This document shows positions 1-11,317 of a stretch of DNA of 64,000 nucleotides, piece after piece. Numbering within the stretch: the first letter of the stretch is position 1; every line of letters starts with the position of its first letter. This DNA is from Labia minor (Eukaryota > Arthropoda > Insecta > Dermaptera > Spongiphoridae): the NCBI GenBank assembly GCA_963082975.1, contig OY720345.1, positions 16,208,491-16,272,490 of the forward strand. The letters are read 5' to 3'. Below the pieces are notes generated by a model that searched no databases, had not been told where the DNA came from, and saw nothing but the letters and a program-made list of their open reading frames with translations. Position numbers and translations under genes: made by a program.

Positions 1-593
1 GACGGTTTGAAATAAATTAATTTCCAGCTACAGAAACAATTTCAAATAATTTTCATATATCTATTAATGTAATAAAAAACAGATATGGATACATAAATAA
101 TAAATATAAACATTTTTAATTTTATTTTATTTATAATATATATGCAAGACCAGGCTGTGACGTCATGAATGGCTGGATGACGTCATATAATTTTAAATCA
201 AGAAAAAACTAATAAATATGATTTTTCTCGAGGATAAAACCAATACAAAGTGCATGATTCGTGGTGATATATAAAAAAATCTCCTTTGGTGTGAAAATAA
301 CCCTTTCTTTCCTATCGTCGGTCGCTAATACTACCATTTCCGGTTTCCGGAATTGCACCAAAAGTTGATCAATTCATCCCACTGATGCATTAAGTAAATA
401 TACCAAATTTCATCAAAATCGGTTGAGCCGTTCAGGCTGTACAATCTATACGGACGGACGGACGGACGGACAGACATCATGCTAAAAATACTTTTTTCTG
501 TTTAGAAAATGCATGATTCGTGGAGATATGTAAAAATCTCCACATGTGAAATTTGGTGTGAAAACAATACCTCCCTTACTATCGTCGGTCAGT
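1..593. mobile_element. Repeat family A, copy 1 (cut by window start)
   Basis: Non-autonomous DNA-transposon-like repeat, matching closely a second copy at 6651-7290 and more loosely a third at 9491-10036. The right end reads ATCGTCGGTCAGT, the inverse of the ACCGACCGACG that opens the complete copy; here the first bases lie outside the window. Inside is a tandemly reiterated GGAC stretch (about 450-475) following a CCGTTCAGGCTGTAC motif. The module GCATGATTCGTGG...TATCGTCGGTC occurs twice (about 253-325 and 512-590), so the right end looks internally duplicated. No coding capacity seen. Confidence 0.7.
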
Positions 594-670
594 AAAAACA
601 TTCCCTTTCAGAAGGAAAGACAAGCATCATATGAATGTAATTATCCATATAAAATATTTTATAAATATTA

Positions 671-977
671 TATATGTTACAGTAAAAATGATAAATCGGT
701 GATTATACATAATCACCACTGAATTTGGTAAATATGGTAAATTATTTCATATTTATCAAATTTATAGCGGTTAGTTTATTAAAGTCCACAACTCGTTTTG
801 GGGAATGTGATAAAAGTTTCTTATTTTACGAAATTTGCACTTATCATCATAATAATCACCTCTAAATTTGGGAAATATCCAAATCGTAATGGTAAATGTG
901 ATAAATATCATGACTTATTGGGCCAGTAGAATAAAATGCAGGTTTTTTTGAGTAGTTACTATACTATATATAGGTGG

Positions 978-1019
<42 letters not shown>

Positions 1020-1424
1020 CTTTTAGCCAAAACCCCACTCTTCGTTTTTTTTTTCCGGTTCGGTTTGGATATAGGAAAATTATTTAATTAATTAATTTTC
1101 TAACCATATTCTTCGGTTTTTTTTGGTATGGTTTGAATTAAAAAATTAATTAATTAAATAATTTTCATATATCCAAACCGAACCGAAAAAAAAACGAAGA
1201 GTGGGGCGTTGGCTTAAAGTTATATATATATATATATATTGTTTTTAGAATTAGCGCAAACTGAACGAATTTTCGTAGAATAAGAACTTTTATCACATTC
1301 TTCATTACGAGTTGGGGACTTTATAAACTAACCGGTATAAATTTGATAAATATGTAAAAATTATCAAATTCAGTGGTGATTATGTATAATCACCAAATTT
1401 ATTACTTTTACCGTAACATATATA
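671..1424. mobile_element. Long foldback (inverted-repeat) element
   Basis: The left arm beginning TATATGTTACAGTAAAAATG and carrying GGTGATTATACATAATCACC is repeated in inverse orientation at the right end (about 1240-1424, ending CCGTAACATATA). Arms are roughly 180-200 bp and diverged by scattered substitutions. A second, tighter palindrome sits in the middle (about 1021-1226) with arms containing CCCACTCTTCG and CGGTTCGGTTTGGATAT, flanked on both sides by TA runs. No open frame of note. This is either a foldback transposon or one MITE inserted in another. Confidence 0.7.
980..1017. repeat. (TA)n microsatellite
   Basis: An uninterrupted run of TA dinucleotides lies immediately left of the central palindrome of the foldback element. 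A shorter TA run lies on the other side at about 1222-1239. Confidence 0.9.
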
Positions 1425-1544
1425 AAGTTTGAAAAAAGTTAAATAAATTTTATAAAAAAATTAAAGAATAAATAAGATTTTAACAAAATTTTATATTTAA
1501 TTATTTCTTAATAACTAATTTTTTTTTTGAAATATCTAATTTTA

Positions 1545-1760
1545 TTATAAATCTTATATATAAAATTCTCGTGTCACAAAACTTTGAAATGATACTCCTC
1601 CGAAACGGCTGGACCGATTCTTATGAAATTTTTTATGCATATTCAGTAGGGCAAGTCAGACTTCTTTTATTAAACCGCTAATTGGTAAGGTGTGTCCAGG
1701 GGGTGGAATTTAAATAAAATTAGTTTAGTTACAATGCTAGATCATAGAGGCGCTGGTGGC
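1545..1760 (+). repeat. Dispersed-repeat head with the CTCCGAAACGGCT motif
   Basis: Contains TTCTCGTGTCACAA, then CTCCTCCGAAACGGCTGGAC and GATTCTTATGAAATTTTTTATG. Strings of this kind occur near the ends of many arthropod Helitron/Helentron-like repeats (recalled family knowledge, not searched). No coding region. The right boundary is unclear; AT-rich sequence follows. Confidence 0.35.
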
Positions 1761-1810
1761 GATAATTTGACATGTATATATATCGTAATAGGAGACTTTC
1801 AAACAAAAGT

Positions 1811-1882
1811 GGTTCCTGAGTCAACGGTCTAAGGCGTTATCTTATGACTTTGCACTCTCAGTTCGAAACTCGCAAAGGCACA
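1811..1882 (+). pseudogene. tRNA-like relic (Leu/Ser-like)
   Basis: Reads GAGTCAACGGTCTAAGGCG, close to the D-arm/A-box of leucine tRNAs, and about 40 bases later CAGTTCGAAACTC, a B-box/T-arm. Spacing is right for a tRNA, but the acceptor ends pair poorly and no clean anticodon stem forms. Best read as a tRNA pseudogene or the head of a tRNA-derived SINE. Confidence 0.4.
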
Positions 1883-2438
1883 TTTTTTTTAAGTATTATA
1901 TATTTTTTTTACAAATTTATTAATTTTTATTATTTTAATATTTTATTAAATTATTTTATTTTAATAAATTAATTTTATTAAATTAAATTTTATTTTATTA
2001 AATTAATAATTATGTCAATTAATTTTTTCTGCATAAATAAACATATATAAAAAACTATATAAAAAATTTGAATTTTCATTCATTCATTCATTTAAAATGA
2101 TATTAAAATATTCCTTTAAAATATAATAAATAATTAAATTAATCCCTACTAGGGCCCCGGAGGGGTGGTAAAAGCTTTCTCTTTCTCTTCTTGGGAAAAC
2201 CCATAAGGCCATCCCCAGCGTCTATCTATATATATGTACAAAAAAAGGTTTTTGTCTGCACATTGCTCAGAATTTAAAAATTATTATAATATTTCACTTT
2301 TTATTTTAAATTCTAATATTCAAATACCAATTCAATTAAATAATTTATTCTAAAAGTTCTCATTTTAATTAATTTAATAAAATATTTAGATCATATTCAA
2401 CTTAATTTTTATTTATTCTTTCTATATATTTGAATAGT

Positions 2439-2780
2439 ACCGGGACCCCGAGCCTCGGCTCGGTACTTAAGTTAAAAAAAATGATTCATTATTATTGGGT
2501 TTGGCTGGTAATATTAATACCTGGGATACCGAGCTGTCGCTCGAAAAAATGTTTAGACATTATTATAGACATTTTCATTCTGTAAATTAAATAATTTTAT
2601 TTCATTTAAATAAATATCTATTTTTAAATAATTTTTCTCTCTACATTATTTATCTAATTCTGACAATATATTAAGATCACACCGGGACCCCGAGCCTCGG
2701 CTAGGTAATTAAGTTAAAAAAAAATAATTCATTATTATATTGGGTTTGGCTGGTAATATTAATACTTGGGACACCGAGCT
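2439..2780 (+). repeat. Direct pair of about 100-bp GC-rich modules
   Basis: Two near-identical units, 2439-2535 and 2681-2780, each open with ACCGGGACCCCGAGCCTCGG, contain GGGTTTGGCTGGTAATATTAA and close with ACCGAGCT. They are separated by about 145 bp of AT-rich sequence. A related GC-rich burst (CTAGGGCCCCGGAGGGGTGG) lies at 2149-2168. The GC content is strikingly unlike the surroundings. Function unknown; probably internal tandem repeats of a mobile element. Confidence 0.7.
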
Positions 2781-3241
2781 GATATACAATTCTTTAATTA
2801 TTGATTACAATTATTAAATGTTGCATCATTGCATCAATCTGATTAAAATGAATGGAACTTGGGGTCCTCAATAATACATAAATATGTATATAGATAGATT
2901 AGATATGTTTTTAAGTGCATGAATATTTTTTTTTTATTGGAAGAATGATAAATATATATCGTAATTTATAATTATAAAATATTATTAAAATATATATTTT
3001 TAATTTTATTTCGAAAAAAAAAATAAAAAATTTTAAAATATTTTAAATATAAAAAAAATATTAATACAATATCTTTTAAAAAAAGGCGGGAGTCAAATTT
3101 CAATATGAGTGCCATTTGTCCATATATAAATTAATAATAAATAATATTAATAAATATTAAATTTAATAAAAGAACAATGAATAAATAAATATAAAATAGT
3201 AATTTATTAAAAAATAATAGATTAAAAAAAAAAAAATTATT

Positions 3242-3312
3242 TTCCGCCGGTTTCGATCCTGCGAAGTTGAATCGTCAGACAGTCGCTCTACCCAATAGAC
3301 TAATAATACTTA
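3242..3312 (-). pseudogene. tRNA-like relic (Arg-like)
   Basis: On the minus strand it reads TAGTCTATTGGGTAGAGCG (A-box-like), then GTCTGACGATTC and GCAGGATCGAAACC (B-box-like), ending CGGCGGA. Overall order resembles an arginine tRNA, but the anticodon arm does not pair. A SINE head or pseudogene is more likely than a working tRNA. Confidence 0.4.
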
Positions 3313-3357
3313 GATGATGAAAACGACATTTTTTACTCTCTTAGCAAGACGTATATG

Positions 3358-3392
3358 TTTTTTGTTTTTGTTTTTGTTTTTGTTTTTTTTTT
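3358..3392 (+). repeat. (TTTTTG)n simple repeat
   Basis: Four to five units of TTTTTG followed by a T run and GAGAGAGA. Confidence 0.85.
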
Positions 3393-4439
3393 GAGAGAGA
3401 TTAATAAATATCTATATATATTTTATTAAAAATAAATATTTTTAATTTTATTTCGAAATTAAATAATAAATTTTAAAATATTTTAAATAAAAAAAAATAT
3501 TAATACAATTTCAGTTAAAAAATAAAAATGGATGCCAATTTTGACGTTTTCCATATATAATTTTTAATTAAGAAATTAATAATGAAGCTGTAAGTTTCAA
3601 GAGATGTGATCAATAAAACTCAATTTTTCTTTATAAATACTATATCTAGTGTGAATTTGAAAAAAATCGTTAGAGCGGTTTTTGAGAACCAATGGTTATA
3701 TATAGATATATACAATTTTAGCTAGCATAATAAGATAAGATTTCTTCTTTTCTATTTGAAAGTGAAAGGTTAAAAAAACAGAATATATGTATTATTTTTA
3801 ATATTTTATGAATACAAAAATATTTTCAAAACGTCAATTAAAATGATTAAATTATATTATTTTTGTTTTTGTTTCAATTATTAATTACAACTATATTTTA
3901 AGTGAAAAAATGATTTCTTGGTTATATAAAATTAAAATATGATTTTTTAGACAAATGATATAAACGAGATGTTTTAAATTTATGACTTTTATATATTGAG
4001 TATTTTTTTAAAATTTGTTTTAAATCAAAATTATTGTATTCTATTATATTTTTTTTTAATATGCTTCTTTTTTGATATGATATTAATAAAAAATAATATT
4101 AAATTGTATATAAATTTAAAAATTAGAATATTTGAATTTTTTTAAATTTTAACACATGTAATCAAACATATGCATAAAGAATGGAAAATTTTGAAAATCA
4201 ACTTGGTATTAAATTCAGAAAAAAATACTGATATATATAGAATATAATAGAGTATTCGAATACAATTTAAAACTATTTCCCTCCTTCTATTTTAAATTTA
4301 AAAAAAAAACGGAGTGTTAAGAAATTAAGATGCGTTATGCAACATGGATAGGTAAATGGGCTGGAAGAGGAGGCAATTTATAATTTTCTTCTAATTCAGA
4401 TTTAGGACAAATCGGACAACATGGAGGTTTGAAATTAAT

Positions 4440-5094
4440 AGTGATAAGAAAAAATATTTAGTAACAAAATCTTAATATACAAAATGTAGAATTTGAATAT
4501 GTAGAAAAATTGAATGTAATCACGAAGGATAATAATATTTGAGAAGAATTTAAATCGAGGTTGAAATCGGGAAACGCCTGTTATCATGCAGTAAAAAGGC
4601 TTATCTCATCAAAATTATTATCAAAAGGAATCAAAATTAAAATATATAAACCAATTATTTACTTTACTGTTGTATTATATGGGTGGGACGCATGGTCTAT
4701 GACCCTGGGAGATGAGAGTAGATTCAGAGTATTTGAGAATAGGATCCTTTCCAGCATTTATTGGCCAAAGAAAGATGAGGTCACCGGGAAATGGCGGAGA
4801 CTGCATAACAAGGAATTGCATGACTTCTATGAATCTTCATAAATAGTTAGGGTCATAAAAGCGAAAAAGCTGCGATAGGCAGGGGACGTGGCTAGAATGG
4901 GAGAGGAAAAAGATATTGGATTGGAAAACGGTGTGGAGAGCGATTGGAAAACTTCCGCTAGGAAGACCAAGGACGCGTAGGAAGGGACGTAAGAGAGATG
5001 GGACAAGGGCTCAGGATAGGGACACTTGGAGAAATGTGGTTGCTGCGGCCAAGAACTTTCGAGTTCCTTAGAGTCACAGAGATAGATAGATATA
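4440..5094 (+). mobile_element. LINE 3' end, RTE-like, reverse transcriptase C-terminus
   Basis: Translation of 4561-4842 gives a stretch with SKLLSKGIKIKIYKPII, VLYGWDAWSM and NRILSSIYWPKKDEVTGKWR, matching the C-terminal part of arthropod RTE/endonuclease-reverse transcriptases. The frame breaks at a TAA after YESS, and the same protein resumes in other frames (IVRVIKAKKLR, then an RLG-like and AQDRDTWRNVVAAAKNF tail to about 5070). It ends in short GATAGATA repeats, as RTE elements do. The catalytic FADD region is absent, so this is a 5'-truncated, dead copy. At least three other 3'-end fragments lie at 5833-5990, 11318-11640 and 17110-17210. Confidence 0.7.
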
Positions 5095-5102
5095 ACATAT
5101 AC

Positions 5103-5270
5103 AATAATAATATATATAATTAATTTACTGATTAAATTAAAATATATTTTAAATAAGAACACAAAAAGAAATGAATGTTTTATGTAATATACTGATTGAA
5201 ACAAAATGGATGAAAACCTTTTACTACTCTTAACCAAATACTATGTACCACACGGAGGGTACAGGGGGTA
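5103..5270 (+). repeat. Dispersed repeat D, copy 1
   Basis: The segment containing TTACTGATTAAATTAAAATA, AACACAAAAAGAAATGAATG and CTGATTGAAACAAAATGG recurs in inverted orientation at 10607-10770. Both copies border a GC-rich patch (GTACCACACGGAGGGTAC here). It directly follows the LINE tail. Confidence 0.65.
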
Positions 5271-5832
5271 GAGCGCCGAATACAATGAGAAAATCTTAAG
5301 TTTGTAAATTATTTTTTTAGAATTGTATATTCAGATTGAGAATTTCATAAAATTTAAAATCTTTTTTAACAATTCATAATATTTTTAACAGTGAAATTTT
5401 ATTTTATCTATTCAATAATTATAAATTTTAAATCAAAAGTTTGGAAGGTATCATATACTGGATGAATAAGAAAAAAACAAACTACACCTATCATAGTTTC
5501 AAAAAAAGAGAAAAGAAAAAGAAAAATGTAGATTTCTTTTGAGGGTCGATTATTTATTTATATATATTTCGTCATGATCCCAGGACTTGGCAATCTGCGC
5601 TTTATACGTGTGAAACAATATTTCAAAAACATTATTAAATAATAATATTCGTAATTAGTATTTTAATTAATTTATTAGTGAAAGTGATAGATTATTAATA
5701 AATTTTGATTGGAGTAAAAAAAAAATGAAAAGTTTTTTTTTAATTTTCAATTTGTTATTTAATATTTACTACAAATAACAACTTTAATTTATTTAATCAA
5801 TTGATAATGTTACATATAATGATTCCAATAAA

Positions 5833-5990
5833 TATATCTATCTATCTATCTCTGTAGCTCTACAGAATTCAAAAGTTCTGGGTCGTTGTAATCACATTTC
5901 TCCAAATGTCCATCCAACTCCTACCCTCTCCCAACTCCCTCAAGTCCCTCATTACATTATTTGTACACAGCGTCCTTTGACTACCAACCG
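5833..5990 (-). mobile_element. LINE 3'-end fragment (RTE-like)
   Basis: Starts with TATCTATCTATCTCTG (inverse of the LINE tail repeat), then matches in reverse the end of the 4440-5094 LINE: CAGAATTCAAAAGTTCTGGG and CACATTTCTCCAAATGTCC. Only the last about 150 bp are kept. Confidence 0.65.
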
Positions 5991-6023
5991 CGGTAACTCT
6001 GATTATTCTCTGATAAATTTTTT

Positions 6024-6352
6024 ACTATCTCGCCAGAGATAGTATTGCGATCACGAAGATTTTCGATGTTGAGATTTTGATTTAGAGGGTCATTAACTAC
6101 CACGTTTTCATTTTTTTTCCTCTAAAGTGACCGTAAAAATAAAGATATATGTTTGATAATTTTTCACATGATTAAAAATTGTATAAAACTGCTATATATA
6201 GAATTTCAGTTTGATTGTATCGCTGAAAGTACCAGAATTAATTTTTTAACACTGCAAATCTCAAGAGCCAGTGGTGCCATCAACAAAAAGCCAAACACAC
6301 CCTGGTTTAATAAATATTATTTATTAATTTTAATTTATAATTTACTCCATTT
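6024..6352 (+). mobile_element. Repeat family B, copy 1 (internally shortened)
   Basis: Begins ACTATCTCGCCAGAGATAGT, then GATCACGAAGATTTTCGATG. It lacks the middle of the family (the GTCTGTGTGTG stretch) and resumes at GGTCATTAACTACC. It shows the family motifs CTGCTATATATAGAATTTCA and GCTGAAAGTACCAGAATTAA. The distal terminus is missing. See the full copy at 13370-13968. Confidence 0.75.
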
Positions 6353-6650
6353 ATAATTTCAGTAAATATCCAGATATTTTATAAAATTTAATATAAATAA
6401 TAAATGTTTGTTTTTAACTAATGAACATTAAAACATATCCTTTTGTAGTCACGAAAACGATATTAACTTATAATATGTCTTTTATTACTGTTTGTATTTT
6501 TTAATATGATACAAAACAATATTTTTAATTAAATTTATTCAATCTAAATTGTTTGCTTATAATATTATTATTAATAAAGATAAAAAATTAAAATTAAAAA
6601 AAAAAACAAAAAAAATAAGTTGACCTGTGGCCAGGTCCGAACCGACCGAC

Positions 6651-7290
6651 GGTTTGAAGTAAATTAATTTCCAGCTACAGAAACAATTTCAAATAATTTT
6701 AATATATCTATTAATGTAATAAAAAACAGATATGGATACATAAATAATAAATATAAACATTTTTAATTTTATTTTATTTATAATATATATATATATATAT
6801 GCAAGACCAGACTGTGACGTCATGGATGGCTGGATGACGTCATATAATTTTAAATCAAGAAAAAACTAATAAATATGATTTTCCCGAGGATAAAACCAAT
6901 ACAAAGTGCATGATTCGTGGTGATATATATAAAAATCTCCTCATGTGAAATTTGGTGTGAAAATAACCCTTCCTTCCTATCGTCGATCGCTAATACTACC
7001 ACTTCCGGTTTCCGGATTTGCACCAAAAGTTGATCAATTCATCCCACTGCTGCATTAAGTAAATATACCAAATTTCACCAAAATCCGTTCAGCCGTTCAG
7101 GCTGTACACATCTATACGGACAGACGGACGGACGGACAGACATCATGCTAAAAATACTTTTTACCGACCGACGATAGTAAGGGAGGTATTGTTTCTGTTA
7201 AGAAAATGCATGATTCGTGGAGATATGTAAAAATCTCCACATGTGAAATTTGGTGTGAAAACAATACCTCCCTTACTATCGTCGGTCGGT
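6651..7290. mobile_element. Repeat family A, copy 2 (complete)
   Basis: Opens ACCGACCGACGGTTTG and closes ATCGTCGGTCGGT, so the ends are inverted repeats. Interior matches copy 1 nearly base for base, including CCGTTCAGGCTGTAC and the reiterated GGAC tract. A smaller hairpin unit, 7163-7290, is bounded by perfect inverted ACCGACCGACGATAGTAAGG arms and replaces the simple right end of copy 1. The size (640 bp), the TIRs and the absence of coding suggest a MITE. Confidence 0.75.
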
Positions 7291-7610
7291 AAAAACACAG
7301 AAATTATGTTAATGCCTAATCCAATGAAAAGAAAACGGGTTGAAATATTTATTCTGCAAAATTTCATATTAATAAAAAATCAATTTTTCTTTAAATTATT
7401 AAATTTTATTAAATAATTTCACCCAAATTGTGTAAACCACATTAACGAAAGACTTAATGAAGAAATGAGTGCCAAATAGCCAAGGTCATTGGCAACCCTC
7501 CAGGAGATAATTAAATGGAGTTTTTCTTTTTCTTTTATATCTCGAATTGTTATTAGAATAATTTTAATAGTCATTAAACTTTATCAATTTGAAATATAAA
7601 TATAAAAAAT

Positions 7611-8213
7611 CTGGAGTGTCTCCACTCGACTATCTCGCAATTTGAATTGGATTAAATAACATAATATATTATATTTAAATTTAATATAATTAATTATAAA
7701 TTATAAATTAAAATTAATAAATAATATTTATTAAACCAGCACTTGTTTGGCTCTTTGTTGATGGCACCATGTCACGTGCTGGCGCGTGATTTGCAATCAA
7801 CGTGTTAAAAAATTAATTCCGGTACTTTCAGCGATTTAATCAAGCTGAAATTCTATATATAGCAGTTTTATACAATTTTTAATCATATGGAAAAACTATC
7901 AAATATATATCTTTATTTATACGGTCTGTTTGGAGGGGAAAAAATGAAAACTTGGTAGATAATGATCCTCTTCCGAATGAGCTACATATCTCAAAAGTTG
8001 ATAGAAAACCACGAATTTTGAATAATGCCCGTGTACCAAATTTCAATATTCTAGTTCAAACCGTTTTTACTTAATCTTGTCTACATACACACACACAGAC
8101 ATTTTTCTCAACCTTAGTCAAAATGACTTAGGGACCTTCAAAACGTATAAAAACATCAAAATCCCGACATCGAAAATTTTCGTGATCGCAATAGTATCTT
8201 TGGCGAGATAGTA
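7611..8213 (-). mobile_element. Repeat family B, copy 2
   Basis: Full-length inverted copy, from CTGGAGTGTCTCCACTCG to GGCGAGATAGT. Includes an ACACACACAGAC microsatellite core and the GCAGTTTTATACAATTTTTA segment shared with copies 3-5. No coding. Confidence 0.8.
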
Positions 8214-8443
8214 AAAACTATTAGATTAAGTTCCCTGATCTTATTTGTGAAATTGTGTTAAATATTTTACAATGTGTTGAACATGAAATTCAATGAAAAT
8301 ATGATATAATTTTTGAGAATCTTGAGATCTGAAAAAATGATTGCTATTACTAAATTAGATTAGATTTAATAATACTACTGACCTTATAAATAATATTTAA
8401 TGGTTTACGTTTCTTAAATTGTACTTATATATTGTTAAAAGTA

Positions 8444-9345
8444 TAGGCGAGAGTGACCAACTTTATAAAGGGCCGGACTGCTCGGGGCGCGAAATTTTGA
8501 GGGTCGCCGATATAAAATAAAATATTTTTGACATTTATTATTTTTGTGTAATTTTGATTTTTTGTCTTTTTACTTTTTTTTTTTTTTTTTTTTAATTTTC
8601 AGTAAATTTGTATATTCTTGTATTAAAGGGCGCCAAATTTTGTTTTTCCCGTGTCACTCAAAACCGGTCCTAACCTTGAGACACAGTACACTTCGGGATA
8701 GCTTTATTTTTTTACCGTTTTTATTTTATTCATATGCTAAAACTAACACCATGGTATTCTAAAGTTTAAAAGTGTGTGTATGGTACATCTTGGGACAATT
8801 AGCAATAGTCCATCTTGGGACACAATATATGCAAAGTTAACTTTTTTTAAAAAAAATTATATTGTATATAAACTAATTAATCATTTAATCTACGTAACCT
8901 GGGTTTATTAATAGTAATTATTTCTTAGTTTAGGAACTTACAATGACAAGGATTAGAAATCAAGTTTGTTGTAAATAAATTTAAAAAATATTAATTTATA
9001 ATTTAATACTCTAATTCTAATAAATGAACTAATTTTGTTTTGTTGAAAAAACAATTCTAAGTAAATTGAAATACATTTATTAAATTTTCAAATTTACTTT
9101 TAACTGTCCCAAGCAGAGCCACTATATAGTACACCTTGGGACAATATACAAGTCTACTAGTTATTATTTTTTTTTTTTCAAATTTTCTATAATGGATGTG
9201 AGATTGAAAGTTATTTGCTAATGTAGAGAAAGGTTGAACTAATATTCAGTAAAATTTTGATAATAATTCATCAATAAAGTTTGATTGAAAGATTGAATAA
9301 AATGTCCCAAGGCGACCTACTCTCCCCTTTATACAGAGGGTCCCA
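8444..9345. mobile_element. Probable non-autonomous DNA transposon with CTTGGGACA repeats
   Basis: The left end reads TATAGGCGAGAGTGACC; the right end, inverted, reads GTATAAAGGGGAGAGTAGGTC followed by GCCTTGGGACATTTT. Inside, CATCTTGGGACA occurs at about 8787 and 8812 and CACCTTGGGACA at 9132, with the inverse TGTCCCAAGG at 9303. The inverted ends are imperfect and I cannot name the superfamily. Frames inside are low-complexity. Confidence 0.4.
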
Positions 9346-9490
9346 GGTGTCGTGCACAATTCTTGACAGGGCGGGATTTGGACTCCAGATCGCTTTTTGA
9401 TTCTTGGTCCTTAGAGTGTGTAGTTTACCCCAATATATAATAGTATGGATCATTACTTTCGCTACCCTGAACATACATATAGGGCACAGA

Positions 9491-9524
9491 ACCGACTAAA
9501 GGTTTAAATATAATTAAAAACAAC

Positions 9525-9585
<61 letters not shown>

Positions 9586-10036
9586 TCAGTAGTTAGTTTA
9601 ATGTAATAAAAAAAATTCCCACAATGAATATAAAATTAAAAATTTGTATAATATCACTTCATGTTTACGGATATACACCAAAAAATATCAACTATTGATG
9701 CATTGAGTAAATATACCAAATTTTATCAAAATCCGTTGACCCGTTCAAGCTATACATGTCTATACGGACACACAATGGACAGACATTTGGACTTCGGGTT
9801 TCCGTATATATACTAAAAGTTGATGAATTCATGCTACTGATGCATTAAGTAAATTTACCAAATTTTATAAAAATGCCTTAAGCCATTCAAGCTATACACG
9901 TTTATAAGGACAGACAAAAATGTCAAAAATACTTTTTTTTTGTTAAGAAAATGCATGGTTCGTGGAGATATGTAAAAATCACCACATGTGAAATTTGGTG
10001 TGAAAACAATACCTTCTCTTCCTATCGTCGGTTGGT
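9491..10036. mobile_element. Repeat family A, copy 3 (diverged)
   Basis: Opens ACCGACTAAAGGTTTAAA and closes ATCGTCGGTTGGT. The interior keeps TATACCAAATTTTATCAAAA, GCATGGTTCGTGGAGATATG and TGTGAAATTTGGTGTGAAAA, but the GGAC tract is reduced and a long TA run (about 9526-9581) has expanded inside. Older than copies 1 and 2. Confidence 0.7.
9526..9581. repeat. (TA)n microsatellite
   Basis: A continuous TA dinucleotide run of about 55 bp inside repeat A copy 3. Confidence 0.9.
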
Positions 10037-11317
10037 AAAAATAATTATATAATATAATAATAATAAGTGAGTGAGAAGTTCATTAATATTTCTACTCTAT
10101 ATGTTTTTTTTAAGTCTCATTTCGAATATTTTGTTTATTTTAAAACCAAAAAATATCAATTTTCGTCATAAATTTATTTACCAATTCGTAGCAAATTGTT
10201 TGAAATAATATATAGATATTAAATGATAAGACAACTTGATATAATATATCATAAAGGAAAATTCATTTAGATTAGTTGAACAAGAATAGTTTAAAATAGA
10301 TTATTGAAGTAGAAATAAGGTGACGTAATTATAAAATAAAAATAAATATTTTTTTTTTATTTTTTGAAGTTACGATGAAAATTTTTAAATCAAATATTGT
10401 TCGAATAAATGAGGAATATAATAATAGAAAGTTATATAAAGGATTATCAACAAAATTATATAAATATCATTTTTTATTTCTTTTGGATGAACTAAAAAAT
10501 CAATAGAAGGGAATTATATTAAATTAAAAAAGATATAAGATTTATTTAATTTATACTAGCTGCTCAGAGGGCCTTTGCTCTTCACACCTAGACGGGGACT
10601 CCGCCCCCTGTGCCCCGGAGTGGTACATAGTATTTGTGGTTGAGAGTAATAAAAGGTTTTCAACCATTTTGTTTCAATCAGTATATTACATAAAACATTC
10701 CTTTCTTTTTGTGTTCATATTTAAAATATATTTTAATTTAATCAGTAAATTAATTATATATTAGCGGACCAGTGTGAGAGCCCTCACACGCAAAGAAATT
10801 GAAACGCAAATGATTGAAAAATAATATTTGTGATCAAAACAATTTTTAATAGTAATACAAAGGCCTAAAAATGATCAAAATAAGTAACACAGCAGCTTGC
10901 GCCAGGAGACGTGTATTTATTTACTAATTTTTGATGTTGACTGTTTAATGTTCAAAATATAATGAGAAAAAATAATAAAAAGTAAGAAAATATAATTATT
11001 TTTTCACTTTTCTCAAAAAGTATTTATTTTTTTTTTTCCAATGAATTTCACGCTATTAATAGATAAGCCCGAGGGCTATCAAATAACATTGGAATGGCCC
11101 AAATCGCATAAGTCGTTTAGGAGGAGTATGTGATAGAACTATCTTTTAAATATATAGATTTTCTAATAAAATTCAATGGTACAGCTTTCTTAGATAGGCA
11201 ACCATTCGGCCCTATTAGTATATTGGTCAGATCGAATCGAATATGAAAATCAGACTCTGAGAACGAACGATATTGTGTTAAAAACTAATAATTAATATTA
11301 TATTAGAGTATATACGT
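10037..11317. other. Gene-free AT-rich stretch with repeat D copy 2
   Basis: No plausible exon seen. At 10607-10770 lies the inverted copy of repeat D (AACCATTTTGTTTCAATCAG, ACATTCCTTTCTTTTTGTG). It is preceded by a GC-rich patch at 10554-10625 (CTAGCTGCTCAGAGGGCC...GGGGACTCCGCCCCCTG) resembling the edge of a mobile element. The rest is low-complexity AT. Confidence 0.6.

Larger units (their letters stand above)
2955..3575 (+). repeat. Diverged direct repeat pair around a tRNA-like core
   Basis: About 175 bp at 2955-3130 recurs at 3400-3575, both sharing TTTTTAATTTTATTTCGAAA, then AATATTAATACAAT and a closing CCATATATAA. The spacing is about 445 bp and the tRNA-like relic lies between them. 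The arrangement could be a duplicated short repeat or long terminal direct repeats of a non-coding element. Confidence 0.5.

Noticed and set aside
440-476. Reiterated GGAC tract considered as a CRISPR-like or tandem array
   Set aside because: It is a short internal tetranucleotide repeat of family A, also present at 7118-7140, with no spacers.
4827-5237. Minus-strand 136-codon frame with a hydrophobic start
   Set aside because: It is antisense to the LINE tail and matches no family; the LINE reads on the plus strand.
8544-8762. 72-codon frame with poly-Phe
   Set aside because: Created by a long T run inside a probable transposon.
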